From Rhodoferax sp. (GTDB lineage Bacteria; Pseudomonadota; Gammaproteobacteria; Burkholderiales; Burkholderiaceae_C), in assembly GCA_030645355.1 (NCBI GenBank), contig JAUSNJ010000086.1, forward strand, positions 1 through 64,000: a DNA stretch of 64,000 bases, written 5' to 3'. Below are positions 1 to 7,600 of this stretch, in pieces (positions within the stretch are counted from its first letter, which is position 1; each line of letters opens with the position of its first letter). Below the pieces are notes generated by a model. It saw only the letters and a list, made by a program, of their open reading frames with translations, made no database searches and was not told where the DNA came from. A program made the position numbers and the translations under genes.

Positions 1-344
1 CGATCACTTTCCTGTCGCCGAGCTTTGATTCTTCTCCAAAGGCACACAGAGTACTCGCCGACTGCAGCAACTATTGTCACTGATGACAATCCCCCGGCCA
101 TCAAACGATGCCATTCGATCTTTCTCGCCGATGGCACCGACGACAGTTCCCATCCAAACACTTCGTTCAGCCATTGATCAAAGCGAACCGCCTGTTCGTC
201 ATAGTGATAAACAAGAAAATAGAATCCGACAAAGGTAACGACAGTCAAACAACACCTTTTGAGTGTGTCACTGCCAAGACCTTTGTGCTTTGACTTTTGA
301 AAAAGCTCATCAACAAGAATGGCCCAAATAAGCTTCAAGCGCAT
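1..344 (-). CDS. hypothetical membrane protein of an integron cassette, cut by the window edge
   Basis: An open frame runs from an ATG at 344 to the left edge without a stop, giving at least 114 codons. It contains two hydrophobic stretches, at about residues 32-47 and 82-98, so a small two-pass membrane protein is likely. The ATG overlaps the stop of a tiny upstream frame (TGATG). It lies 53 bases downstream of the cassette core site at 397-403, making it the next cassette of the array. I do not recognise the family. The 3' end and its attC lie outside the window. Confidence 0.55.
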   Translation of the reverse strand, partial: MRLKLIWAILVDELFQKSKHKGLGSDTLKRCCLTVVTFVGFYFLVYHYDEQAVRFDQWLNEVFGWELSSVPSARKIEWHRLMAGGLSSVTIVAAVGEYSVCLWRRIKARRQESD

Positions 345-396
345 CAAATATCCTCGGTCATAAATGCTGGTACTGATGGTATTGCCTTCTAGTGAT

Positions 397-498
397 GCCT
401 AACGTCGGCCGTGAATGGGCCGCAACGGCGCACTCAGCACTGAAGAATGGCGACCATACTGGCCGCCGTTGTGGGTCCACTCGACGAACCCGTTATGC
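397..498 (-). repeat. attC-like recombination site A (102 bp)
   Basis: Bounded by the 7-base cores GCCTAAC (397-403) and GTTATGC (492-498). The inner arms TGGGCCGCAACGGCG and CGCCGTTGTGGGTCCA can pair with an unpaired extra base, as in integron attC sites. On the minus strand the right core follows the 157-aa cassette gene and contains its TAA stop. The left core opens the next cassette. Confidence 0.8.
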
Positions 499-966
499 AT
501 CTCTCCACTGCCAGTGTTCAAGACTAGCTCCATTCAAAAAACAATAGTTCCGAAAGGGCTCCACGAGGCAGTAGCCCTTTGAGTGCGCCCACGCATTAAT
601 GCGCTGCCCAATCTCAACTCCATCGGGTGATTCCGTCAAATGAACCCAGGCGAGAGCCCGCCCGTACGAATACTCAAGAAATTTGGCCGCGCTATTGATT
701 GCGCAGACGTTAGCCTCAAGCCCATTTTGCACGCAAAATTCATGGAAGTCGTCTCGCGACAATTCACCTGTAGCGAGGCAAGCTGTGAGGTTCTGCGAGT
801 CAATTGGGGCGGGGATTTCGGACAGCCCGAGCACAACACCCTCGGGCAAATTCAGGTCACTGCTACATCGGGGTGCAACTACATCTTTGCCTATTTCTGG
901 GGGCAATTTGGATGATGGCCGCGACCACAATTCCAATTCAATCACGGGCGGCGTCTTAAGAGGCAT
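493..966 (-). CDS. hypothetical protein, integron cassette gene
   Basis: This 157-aa soluble protein has no signal peptide or membrane segment and no family I recognise. Aromatic residues and cysteines cluster toward the C-terminus. The ATG overlaps the opening core site (GTTATGC on the minus strand) and the TAA stop lies in the closing core GCATAAC, so the ORF fills the cassette almost completely. The two cores are exact reverse complements, as expected for a cassette that was once a circle. Its role is unknown; cassette genes of this type are often poorly conserved single-domain proteins. Confidence 0.7.
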   Translation of the reverse strand: MPLKTPPVIELELWSRPSSKLPPEIGKDVVAPRCSSDLNLPEGVVLGLSEIPAPIDSQNLTACLATGELSRDDFHEFCVQNGLEANVCAINSAAKFLEYSYGRALAWVHLTESPDGVEIGQRINAWAHSKGYCLVEPFRNYCFLNGASLEHWQWRDA

Positions 967-1064
967 AACGTTGGCGATGATTGGACGACGACGGCGCGCG
1001 GTGGACCGAAGAATGGCGGTGACGGTGGTCGCCGTCGCCGGTCCAATCGATCAACCCGTTATGC
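963..1064 (-). repeat. attC-like recombination site B (102 bp)
   Basis: Core sites GCATAAC (963-969) and GTTATGC (1058-1064) are perfect reverse complements. Inner arms GATTGGAC (977-984) and GTCCAATC (1041-1048) are also perfectly complementary, giving the R-L-L-R order of attC. It shares length and parts of its inner sequence with site A. Confidence 0.85.
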
Positions 1065-1409
1065 GTGCTTCTGTACATAGGAAGATATGTTCTCGTAGCC
1101 ATACCCGCACCGTTCTCTGACCAGGTCGTTCAGTTCGTCAAGCAGGAGTTCCGAGATGGGGGGATCACTCTGAGCCACGTCGAAGAACGCCGCTCCTACT
1201 TTGCTAGCCCCGATTGCGCGGAACGCATCCGCGAACAAGGCTGACGAGGAATATCCATACTTTTCAAAGAGGCTGTCGATGCCTTCCATGTCGCAGGACA
1301 CCTCGGCCTCGGTGACGGCGAACACGACCTGAGCCAAAGGAGCGAGGCTGCTCAATCCATGTTTGGCACCACGGTCGATGGCATCGGCAATGAACGCGTC
1401 AACACTCAC
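1059..1409 (-). CDS. DMP19/DUF4375-like cassette protein (tentative)
   Basis: A 116-aa acidic protein beginning with GTG ten bases inside its cassette; the TAA stop lies within the closing core. The segment around residues 35-75, with an Asp/Glu-rich helix, an FEKYGY-like turn and then a phrase ending in AIGA, resembles the DMP19/DUF4375 fold that is often seen in cassette genes and in immunity-like small proteins. That assignment is by eye only. There is no signal peptide. The opening core GTTATAC differs by one base from the closing core. Confidence 0.55.
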   Translation of the reverse strand: MSVDAFIADAIDRGAKHGLSSLAPLAQVVFAVTEAEVSCDMEGIDSLFEKYGYSSSALFADAFRAIGASKVGAAFFDVAQSDPPISELLLDELNDLVRERCGYGYENISSYVQKHA

Positions 1410-1412
1410 AGC

Positions 1413-1502
1413 GTATAACGTAGATGTAACCGGCGACCGCGGAACGGTGCAACCGAAGGCAGTGGACGCCCGTTGGCGTCCGTGTTGACGGGCATGTTAA
1501 AG
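1413..1502 (-). repeat. attC-like recombination site C (90 bp)
   Basis: Left core GTATAAC (1413-1419) and right core GTTAAAG (1496-1502), with GC-rich self-complementary sequence between them. Site length and placement between two same-strand small genes match the other sites. The right core matches the opening core of the metallopeptidase cassette at 1915-1921. Confidence 0.7.
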
Positions 1503-1503
1503 C

Positions 1504-1911
1504 TCATGCGATGTGTAGTTGTTGAAACGCCCACCGGTCGCACTCTTCTTCACTCCAATCGTGGCCGATTGCGTGCGCTACCTCGTGCAAAAGAAGATGC
1601 TTCACGAAAACATGCGGATCTGTCAACGACGCAATGCTTTCGCGAGGCATCTTGGCGTGAGACTCCATTGCCGAGATCACTGAAGCCTGCATTTCTGGCG
1701 TAATTCGTTCAGCAAGCAGGACCAGGTGTCGGTCACTCTGAAGGTCCTGAACGGTCTTGCCACAGAGAAACGGGTTGTCTTCAGGCAATCCGATGGCTTT
1801 GCACCGGTCTTGGATGCTCGGCACCGCCTCAACCTGGATATCGCTCACGAAGCGGCGCGCTACGGACGTCAGGTCGTCAAGGATTTCAGAGGTGACGATT
1901 AGTTGGCCCAT
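1504..1911 (-). CDS. small HExxH zinc-metallopeptidase-like cassette protein
   Basis: A 135-aa protein whose C-terminus carries HEVAHAIGH (His109, Glu110, His113, with another His at 117). It is followed by an acidic EEECD segment and RWAFQQL, a layout like the ImmA/IrrE-type gluzincins (HExxH followed by an acidic third ligand and a helix with AxxF). There is no signal peptide, so it is probably cytoplasmic. The first 100 residues match nothing I know. The ATG lies three bases after the opening core and the TGA just before the closing core. Peptidase activity is an inference from the motif. Confidence 0.65.
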   Translation of the reverse strand: MGQLIVTSEILDDLTSVARRFVSDIQVEAVPSIQDRCKAIGLPEDNPFLCGKTVQDLQSDRHLVLLAERITPEMQASVISAMESHAKMPRESIASLTDPHVFVKHLLLHEVAHAIGHDWSEEECDRWAFQQLHIA

Positions 1912-1914
1912 GAG

Positions 1915-2001
1915 CTTTAACGTGGAGATGACCGGACCACAACAAGCTGCGGCGAAGCCGTCTTCTGATGTTGTGGGTCCGTGTCGATTGGCATGTTAAA
2001 T
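1915..2001 (-). repeat. attC-like recombination site D (87 bp)
   Basis: Cores CTTTAAC (1915-1921) and GTTAAAT (1995-2001). The arms GGACCACAAC and GTTGTGGGTCC pair with one extra base. It is closely similar to site E in length and inner sequence, including a shared GGCGAAGCC centre. Such resemblance between neighbouring sites is typical of resident chromosomal arrays. Confidence 0.85.
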
Positions 2002-2468
2002 CACATGCTGTCAACAACGGTGCGAACACAAGCGTAGAGCGCATTGCTCTTTTCCTTTCCGTGCTGCTCCTCGCAAGCGGTGACTTTCACCCGTACCGTT
2101 TCAAATCTGGGGTAGGTCTTGGCAGCCATCACCTCACGCCTACAGACTTCCGCACGGAAAACCATCAAGCTGTAGGTTCCAATGTTCGGAAAATCAAATA
2201 CATCTTCAACATTCTCGCGGTACGCTTCCAGTGCGCGAAGCTCAATTACCTTTGACTTAGGTGGAATCAGCGCCATCACATCCTCCCGCGTTCGCCCTTG
2301 GTCGCGATGCCGAGCGGCGAGCATCACTGAAAGGTTTTGCTCATCGCATAGCGAGAGGGCCGCCTTCGCGAAAACATCAGGATCAGGATAGCCCCATTTC
2401 TCCATGTGCTGGGCCGACGCGGTTGATCCCGCGACAAGAAGTGAGAGAGCGAGCGCAATGCATTTCAT
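2001..2468 (-). CDS. secreted hypothetical protein, integron cassette gene
   Basis: A 155-aa protein with a clear N-terminal signal peptide: Lys at position 3, a hydrophobic stretch, and cleavage probably after the ASA near residue 19. The mature part contains four cysteines that could form disulfides, and otherwise looks like a small helical, charged periplasmic protein. No family recognised. The ATG is a few bases inside the opening core ATTTAAC (2472-2478) and the TGA overlaps the closing core. The two cores are exact complements. Confidence 0.7.
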   Translation of the reverse strand: MKCIALALSLLVAGSTASAQHMEKWGYPDPDVFAKAALSLCDEQNLSVMLAARHRDQGRTREDVMALIPPKSKVIELRALEAYRENVEDVFDFPNIGTYSLMVFRAEVCRREVMAAKTYPRFETVRVKVTACEEQHGKEKSNALYACVRTVVDSM

Positions 2469-2471
2469 GTG

Positions 2472-2558
2472 ATTTAACGTGAAGATGACCGGAACACAAC
2501 AACCTGCGGCGAAGCCGCCTTGTGCTGTTGTGGGTCCGGGTCGATTGGCATGTTATCC
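2472..2558 (-). repeat. attC-like recombination site E (87 bp)
   Basis: Cores ATTTAAC (2472-2478) and GTTATCC (2552-2558), with inner complementary arms ending in ACAAC and GTTGT around a GGCGAAGCC centre. Near-duplicate of site D. The closing core holds the TAA stop of the SUKH-like cassette gene. Confidence 0.85.
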
Positions 2559-2945
2559 ATCGTGTTCCACCAGTAACAAGAAATTTTCGAAGTCTGGTGC
2601 GACCACCTCCAAACTCCCCTGCGGGTCGATAGGGTCGAAGCACACTACCGGCCACTTGCCAGGAGCGCTCAGATCGAAAGCAAGGCAATCGCCACCTCCG
2701 TTGCTCCCGAACACGAATACTTCGGAGGCTGTGTACGTTCCGCTCTGCCAGTAGTCGAGTGCAGCCTCAGCAGGGTCCAAGCAGAAGTTTAAGGGCATGA
2801 CCTTAAGCCCAACTTCGCCACCGTTACCTTGAGCAAGTAGCGCTAGGTATGAGGCTGGCAAAGGGCCGACTTTGGTGCTCAACTCCTCGAGCGCCGTCAA
2901 AGACGCACCTTGAGAAGATAGCCAGTCTAGCGTCGAGCCTTTCAT
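2553..2945 (-). CDS. SMI1/KNR4 (SUKH) family cassette protein
   Basis: A 130-aa protein with typical SUKH features: an N-terminal helix, the LPASYLALLAQGNGGE segment (a proline then a helix then NGG), a central VFGSNGGGDCLAFD strand-turn, and a C-terminal FENFLLLV helix. SUKH proteins are often immunity proteins against nuclease toxins; no toxin gene adjoins this one. The frame stays open upstream to 3005, but the cassette core GGATAAC at 2949-2955 lies in that extension and the ATG at 2945 sits just inside the cassette, so I start there. Confidence 0.75.
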   Translation of the reverse strand: MKGSTLDWLSSQGASLTALEELSTKVGPLPASYLALLAQGNGGEVGLKVMPLNFCLDPAEAALDYWQSGTYTASEVFVFGSNGGGDCLAFDLSAPGKWPVVCFDPIDPQGSLEVVAPDFENFLLLVEHDG

Positions 2946-2948
2946 GAT

Positions 2949-2955
2949 GGATAAC
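2949..2955 (-). other. opening core site of the first cassette (possible attI or array boundary)
   Basis: GGATAAC here is the exact reverse complement of the closing core at 2552-2558. No convincing attC partner lies upstream (2956-3100), so this is the 5' border of the array in transcription order. It could be a decayed attC or a simple attI-type site; no integrase gene is adjacent to decide between these. Confidence 0.5.
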
Positions 2956-3069
2956 GTAATGTCCAGAGACACAAAAGGTGCTCTATAAATCGGACACTGC
3001 TCCATAAGTTGGCCATCAAATCCTTCTAAATGTGGCTTGCAGCCTCGCTGCGGGCAGTTTTACCACTCT

Positions 3070-3098
3070 ATTAAACGTATCTCCATATTCTTGCAGAA
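3070..3098 (-). promoter_or_regulatory. candidate cassette-array promoter
   Basis: Read on the minus strand: TTCTGC, a 17-base spacer, then TTTAAT (five of six matches to the -10 consensus), pointing into the first cassette gene about 125 bases downstream. The -35 is weak. The surrounding 2956-3339 stretch has no convincing gene; it holds this candidate, a short GC-rich hairpin and the palindrome at 3221-3299. Confidence 0.3.
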
Positions 3099-3220
3099 GA
3101 GATGATGAGTCAGGACGATTCAGGGCCTGCTGGGAAAACTAAGGCAAATTGGGCGGAGGAAATCTATGTCCGCTTCCGCCCCGAAGGTGCCCTCCTGTCC
3201 CCGCCAACAAGCCCCCGGCC

Positions 3221-3299
3221 GCAGAGAGTGTGGCAGTGGTCCGCGCCGATTTGTGGGCGTTTGACACCATGAGGCGCGGGCCACTGCCACACACTCTGC
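3221..3299. repeat. 27-bp imperfect palindrome beside the cassette array
   Basis: Arms 3221-3247 and 3273-3299 are inverted copies with two mismatches around a 25-base loop. It lies between the end of the aminotransferase gene and the start of the cassette array. No run of T follows either arm, so it is not a classical terminator. Function unknown. Confidence 0.75.
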
Positions 3300-3339
3300 A
3301 GCCACAAACGCCGCCAAGGCGCTCAGCGAAAGTGCAGCT

Positions 3340-4536
3340 TCAAACCGCCAGCCCCAACCGCCCCACGCCCTCCTCAATCTTCGCCACATCCGCCGTAGCA
3401 AAACTCAACCGCAGAGTAGACAGATCAGGGTTGGAAGCATAAAACGGCGCACCCGGAACAAAGGCCACGCCCTTGTCGATGGCGCGCTTGGCCAGTTCGG
3501 CGCCGTCCTTCACCTTGCCATTCGCGCCGGTCAACCGCGCCCATACAAACAGGCCGCCCTGCGGTTGCACAAAGTCAATGGCATCACCTAGCTCCTTGCG
3601 CAGCGCATTGCCCATGGCCAGCGCGCGCTCGGCATACACCTTGCGCACATGGGCCAACGTGGCGGGCATGCGGCCGGCCTTGAGGTATTGCGCGGCGGTG
3701 GCCTGGGCGAAGGTGCTGGTGTGGGCATCGCTGAACTGCTTGCACATCGTGGCCTTGGCCAGCAGCTCGGGCGGGGCAATCATCCAGCCCACGCGCAGAC
3801 CGGGGCTCAGTACCTTGCTCAGCGAACCGCAGTGGGCCAGCAGCTCGCGGCTGCCGGGCACACCGGCGCTCAGGGCCAGCAAGGACGGCGGCGGCGCGGC
3901 GTTGAAGTACCGATCACCATAGGGGTCATCTTCCACGATCAGCGTCTGGTATTGCACGGCCAGCTCCAGCACGCGCTTGCGGCGCTCCAGGCTCAGCATG
4001 GCGCCGCTGGGGTTGCCAAAGGTGGGGATCAGGTAGACGAACTTGGGCTTGTGCTCGGCAATCAGGGCTTCGAGCTTGTCGACCTGCACACCGTTGGCGT
4101 CAATGGGTGCGCTGATCAGCTCGGCACCGTACAGTCGGAAACACTGGATGGTGGCCAGGAAGGTCGGGCCTTCCACAATGACCTTGTCGCCGGGGCTGAT
4201 CATGGTCTTGCCCAGCAGGTCCAGCGCCTGCTGGCTGCCGGTGGTGACGATCAATTGATCTGGCGCAAGGCTTTGCACACCCTTGGCGCCCATGAAGGCG
4301 GCCAGTTGTTCACGCAGCGGGTTGTGGCCCTCGGTGGCACCATATTGCAGTGTGGCGCCGGCCTCTTCCGTCAATGCGGCGTTGACGGCTTCGCGAATGC
4401 CCTCCACATCGAACATGGCCGGGTCGGGAAAGCCACCGGCAAAGCTGATGATGCCGGGCTTGCCCAGCAGCTTGAAGAGTTCGCGGATGGCGGAGGTTTC
4501 GACGTTGTCTAGACGAGTGGCAAATTGCAGCGGCAT
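3340..4536 (-). CDS. PLP-dependent class I/II aminotransferase (2-aminoadipate/LysN-like)
   Basis: A cytoplasmic fold-type I aminotransferase of 398 aa. Visible features are the N-terminal ISFAGGFPDP phrase of the MocR-domain/2-aminoadipate transaminase group, YGATEGHNPLRE, GDPYGDRYF-type residues (EDDPYGDRYF) that hold PLP, and the Schiff-base lysine in SLSKVLSPGLRVGW. A final substrate-binding Arg is plausible in LRLSFA. The frame opens at 4608, but the family N-terminus begins at the ATG at 4536 (MPLQFATRLD). Substrate cannot be read from sequence; 2-oxoglutarate-linked transamination of a hydrophobic or aminoadipate-like amino acid is likely. It is divergent from the glutamate dehydrogenase gene. 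Confidence 0.85.
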   Translation of the reverse strand: MPLQFATRLDNVETSAIRELFKLLGKPGIISFAGGFPDPAMFDVEGIREAVNAALTEEAGATLQYGATEGHNPLREQLAAFMGAKGVQSLAPDQLIVTTGSQQALDLLGKTMISPGDKVIVEGPTFLATIQCFRLYGAELISAPIDANGVQVDKLEALIAEHKPKFVYLIPTFGNPSGAMLSLERRKRVLELAVQYQTLIVEDDPYGDRYFNAAPPPSLLALSAGVPGSRELLAHCGSLSKVLSPGLRVGWMIAPPELLAKATMCKQFSDAHTSTFAQATAAQYLKAGRMPATLAHVRKVYAERALAMGNALRKELGDAIDFVQPQGGLFVWARLTGANGKVKDGAELAKRAIDKGVAFVPGAPFYASNPDLSTLRLSFATADVAKIEEGVGRLGLAV

Positions 4537-4689
4537 GGCGATATGGGCGTAATGGTTATGCCGCAATGGTAGCGTGTAGTGTGTCATGCGCTTATTGCAT
4601 AAGGGCATGAATCAGGGCATTTCGGCATATCCAGACCAGAGTTGCGCGCCTAGAATCCGCGTCATCCAAAAGATAACCCGGAGCCATAC

Positions 4690-7600
4690 ATGACCTCTTC
4701 CGCGCTCACCGAGCTGCTGTCCTATACCCATGAACACGCAGGCCCGGCTTCCAGTCGAATCGCCGATTTTGTAGCGGCCTATTTCGACAGCACCGACCCC
4801 GATGAATTGCAGGCACGTGGCCCCGCCGCGCTGTTTGCCAGTGCCAATGCGCACTGGCGCCTGCTGGACACACCGCGCCCCCCCGACACCGCCAAGGTGC
4901 GCGTGTTCAACCCGACGCTGGCCGAAGACGGCTTTGTCAGTGACCACACGGTGGTCCAGATCGTCAACGACAACATGCCTTTCCTGGTGGACTCGGTCAC
5001 CATGGCCATCAACCGGGGCAATCGCACCGCGCACTGGATTGTTCACCCCCTGCTCAGCGTCACGCGTGACGCCAACGGCAAGGTGCAAAGCGTCAGCAGC
5101 GCCGCAGCCGCCACTGCGGCCGGGCGCCACGACCCGGTGGAATCCTTGATCCAGGTCGAATGCGACCGCATCGTCAGCAGTGCCGAACAGCAGGCCCTGG
5201 CCGAAGAACTGCAACGCGTGTTGAACGATGTGCGCAGCGCCGTGCAAGACTGGCGCCCGATGCTGGAGCGCGCGCAGGCCATGGCAGCAGCAGCGTCTGG
5301 CTCCACGCTATCGCCCACCGGGCGCCAGGAGGGCGTGGACTTTCTGCGCTGGCTCGAGGACCGGCATTTCACCTTCCTGGGCGCACGCGACTACGACCTC
5401 AAACGCGATGGCGATGTGGTGAGTCTGGTGGCCAAGCCCGAAACCGGCCTGGGCATTTTGCGTGGCCCGGTCCACACGCTGGAAACCGTGCTGCCGCCCG
5501 AGGCCGTGGCCCTGCTGGAGTCCAACGAGCTGGTGCTGGTCACCAAGGCCATGACGCGGGCCACCGTGCACCGCCCGGCCTGGCTGGACTACGTGGCCGT
5601 GAAGCGCTTTGACGCCGACGGCCAGGTGGTGGGCGAAGCCCGCTTTCTGGGCCTGTACACGGCCACTGCCTACCTGGCGCCGGTCAGCGAGATTCCCCAG
5701 GTGCGCAGCCGCGTGGCCGCCGTGCTGGCAGCCGCTGGTGTGGTGCCCGACAGCCATGCTGCCAAGTCGCTGCAATCGATTCTGGACGTGTACCCGCGCG
5801 ACGAGCTGTTCCAGATCGACACCGCAACGCTGACCGAGCATGCAATCGGCATTCTGCGGCTGCAGGAGCGCCAGCGCACCCGCCTGTTCCTGCGCCGCGA
5901 CCCGTTTGGCCGCTTCACCTCGGCCATGGTGTTTGTGCCGCGCGAGCGTTTCAACACCGAGTTGCGCATCAAGATCGGCAACGAGCTGATGGCCGCGCTC
6001 GATGGCCAGTCGGTGGAGTTCACGCCCATGCTGACTGACAGCCCGCAAGCGCGCATCCACTACCTGGTGCGGGCCAAGGAGAACGCGCCGCACAGCGTCG
6101 GCTTCCCCGCCCTGGAGGCCCGCATTGCGCGCCTGACCCAGCGCTGGGAAGATGATTGCACCACCGAGCTGCTGCGCGCCCATGGCGAAGGCCCGGGCCT
6201 GGCCCTGGCGCACCGCTTTGCCGATGCCTTCCCCACCGCCTACCGCGAAGACTTCTCGGCCCAGGTTGGCGCCGAAGACGCCGACATGCTGGTTGCCTTG
6301 TCAGCCACCTCCCCGCTGGCCGTGAAGCTGTACCGCCCGCTGGACGCCGTGCCGGGCAACCTGCGCTTCAAGATCTACAACACGTCAAAGGTGGCGCTGT
6401 CCGATTCCCTTCCGGTGCTGGAGCGCATGGGCGCCCGCGTGCTGGATGAACACCCCTACAGCATAGAGACCAACGGCGACACGCTGTGGATCCATGACCT
6501 GGGCCTGCAGCTGCCCACCGACACCGACCTGGCCACCGTCAAGGCCCGCTTTGAGGCCCTGTTTGCCAAGGCCTGGCGCGGTGAGGTGGAGAGTGACGAC
6601 CTGAACCGCCTGGTGCTGGTCACCACGCTGGATGCACGCGCCATAGCGGTGCTGCGCGCCTACACCCGCTACTTCAAGCAGCTGGGCTTTGCCTTCAGCC
6701 AGAGCTACATCGAGGCCACGCTGAACAAGAACGCCGACATTGCCCAGGCCATTGCCGAACTCTTCATGGTGCGTTTTGACCCGGCTCTGGCCGGTGACCG
6801 GAAAGCCGCGCAGCAGCAGCTGAAGCAAAGCATCGATACCGCACTGGGCCAGGTGGCCAGCCTGGATGAAGACCGCATCCTGCGCCAGTTTGTAGCGACC
6901 GTGCTGGCCACGCTGCGCACCAACCTGTGGCAAACCACCACGACGGGCGGTGCCAAACCCTATGTGAGCTTCAAGCTCAACCCGCGCGAAGTGCCCGGTG
7001 TGCCCGAGCCCAAACCGCTGTTTGAAATCTGGGTGTATTCACCCCGGGTGGAGGGTGTGCACCTGCGCGGTGGCAAGGTGGCGCGCGGCGGCCTGCGCTG
7101 GTCGGACCGTCGCGAAGACTTCCGCACCGAGATTCTGGGCCTGGTCAAGGCGCAGCAGGTCAAGAACACGGTCATCGTGCCGGTCGGCTCCAAGGGCGGT
7201 TTTGTGCTCAAGAACGCCCCTCCGGCCAGCGACCGCGATGCCTATATGGCCGAAGGTATTGCCTGCTACAAGCTGTTCCTGTCGGGTCTGCTCGATGTGA
7301 CCGACAACGTGGTCAAGGGCAGCGTGGTGCCCCCCGCCGACGTGGTGCGCCACGATGTAGACGACCCCTACCTTGTGGTCGCCGCCGACAAGGGCACGGC
7401 CACATTCTCCGACATCGCCAATGGCGTTTCCGCCGACTACGGTTTCTGGCTCGGTGACGCGTTTGCCTCGGGCGGCTCGGTGGGTTACGACCACAAGAAG
7501 ATGGGCATCACCGCGCGTGGTGCCTGGGAGGCGGTCAAGCGCCACTTCCGCACCCTGGGCGTAAACACCCAGACCACGCCATTTACCGTGGCCGGCATTG

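Noticed and set aside
397-2558. CRISPR array
   Set aside because: The spaced repeats are about 90-100 bp, only partly alike, self-complementary and separated by genes, which fits attC sites and not CRISPR.
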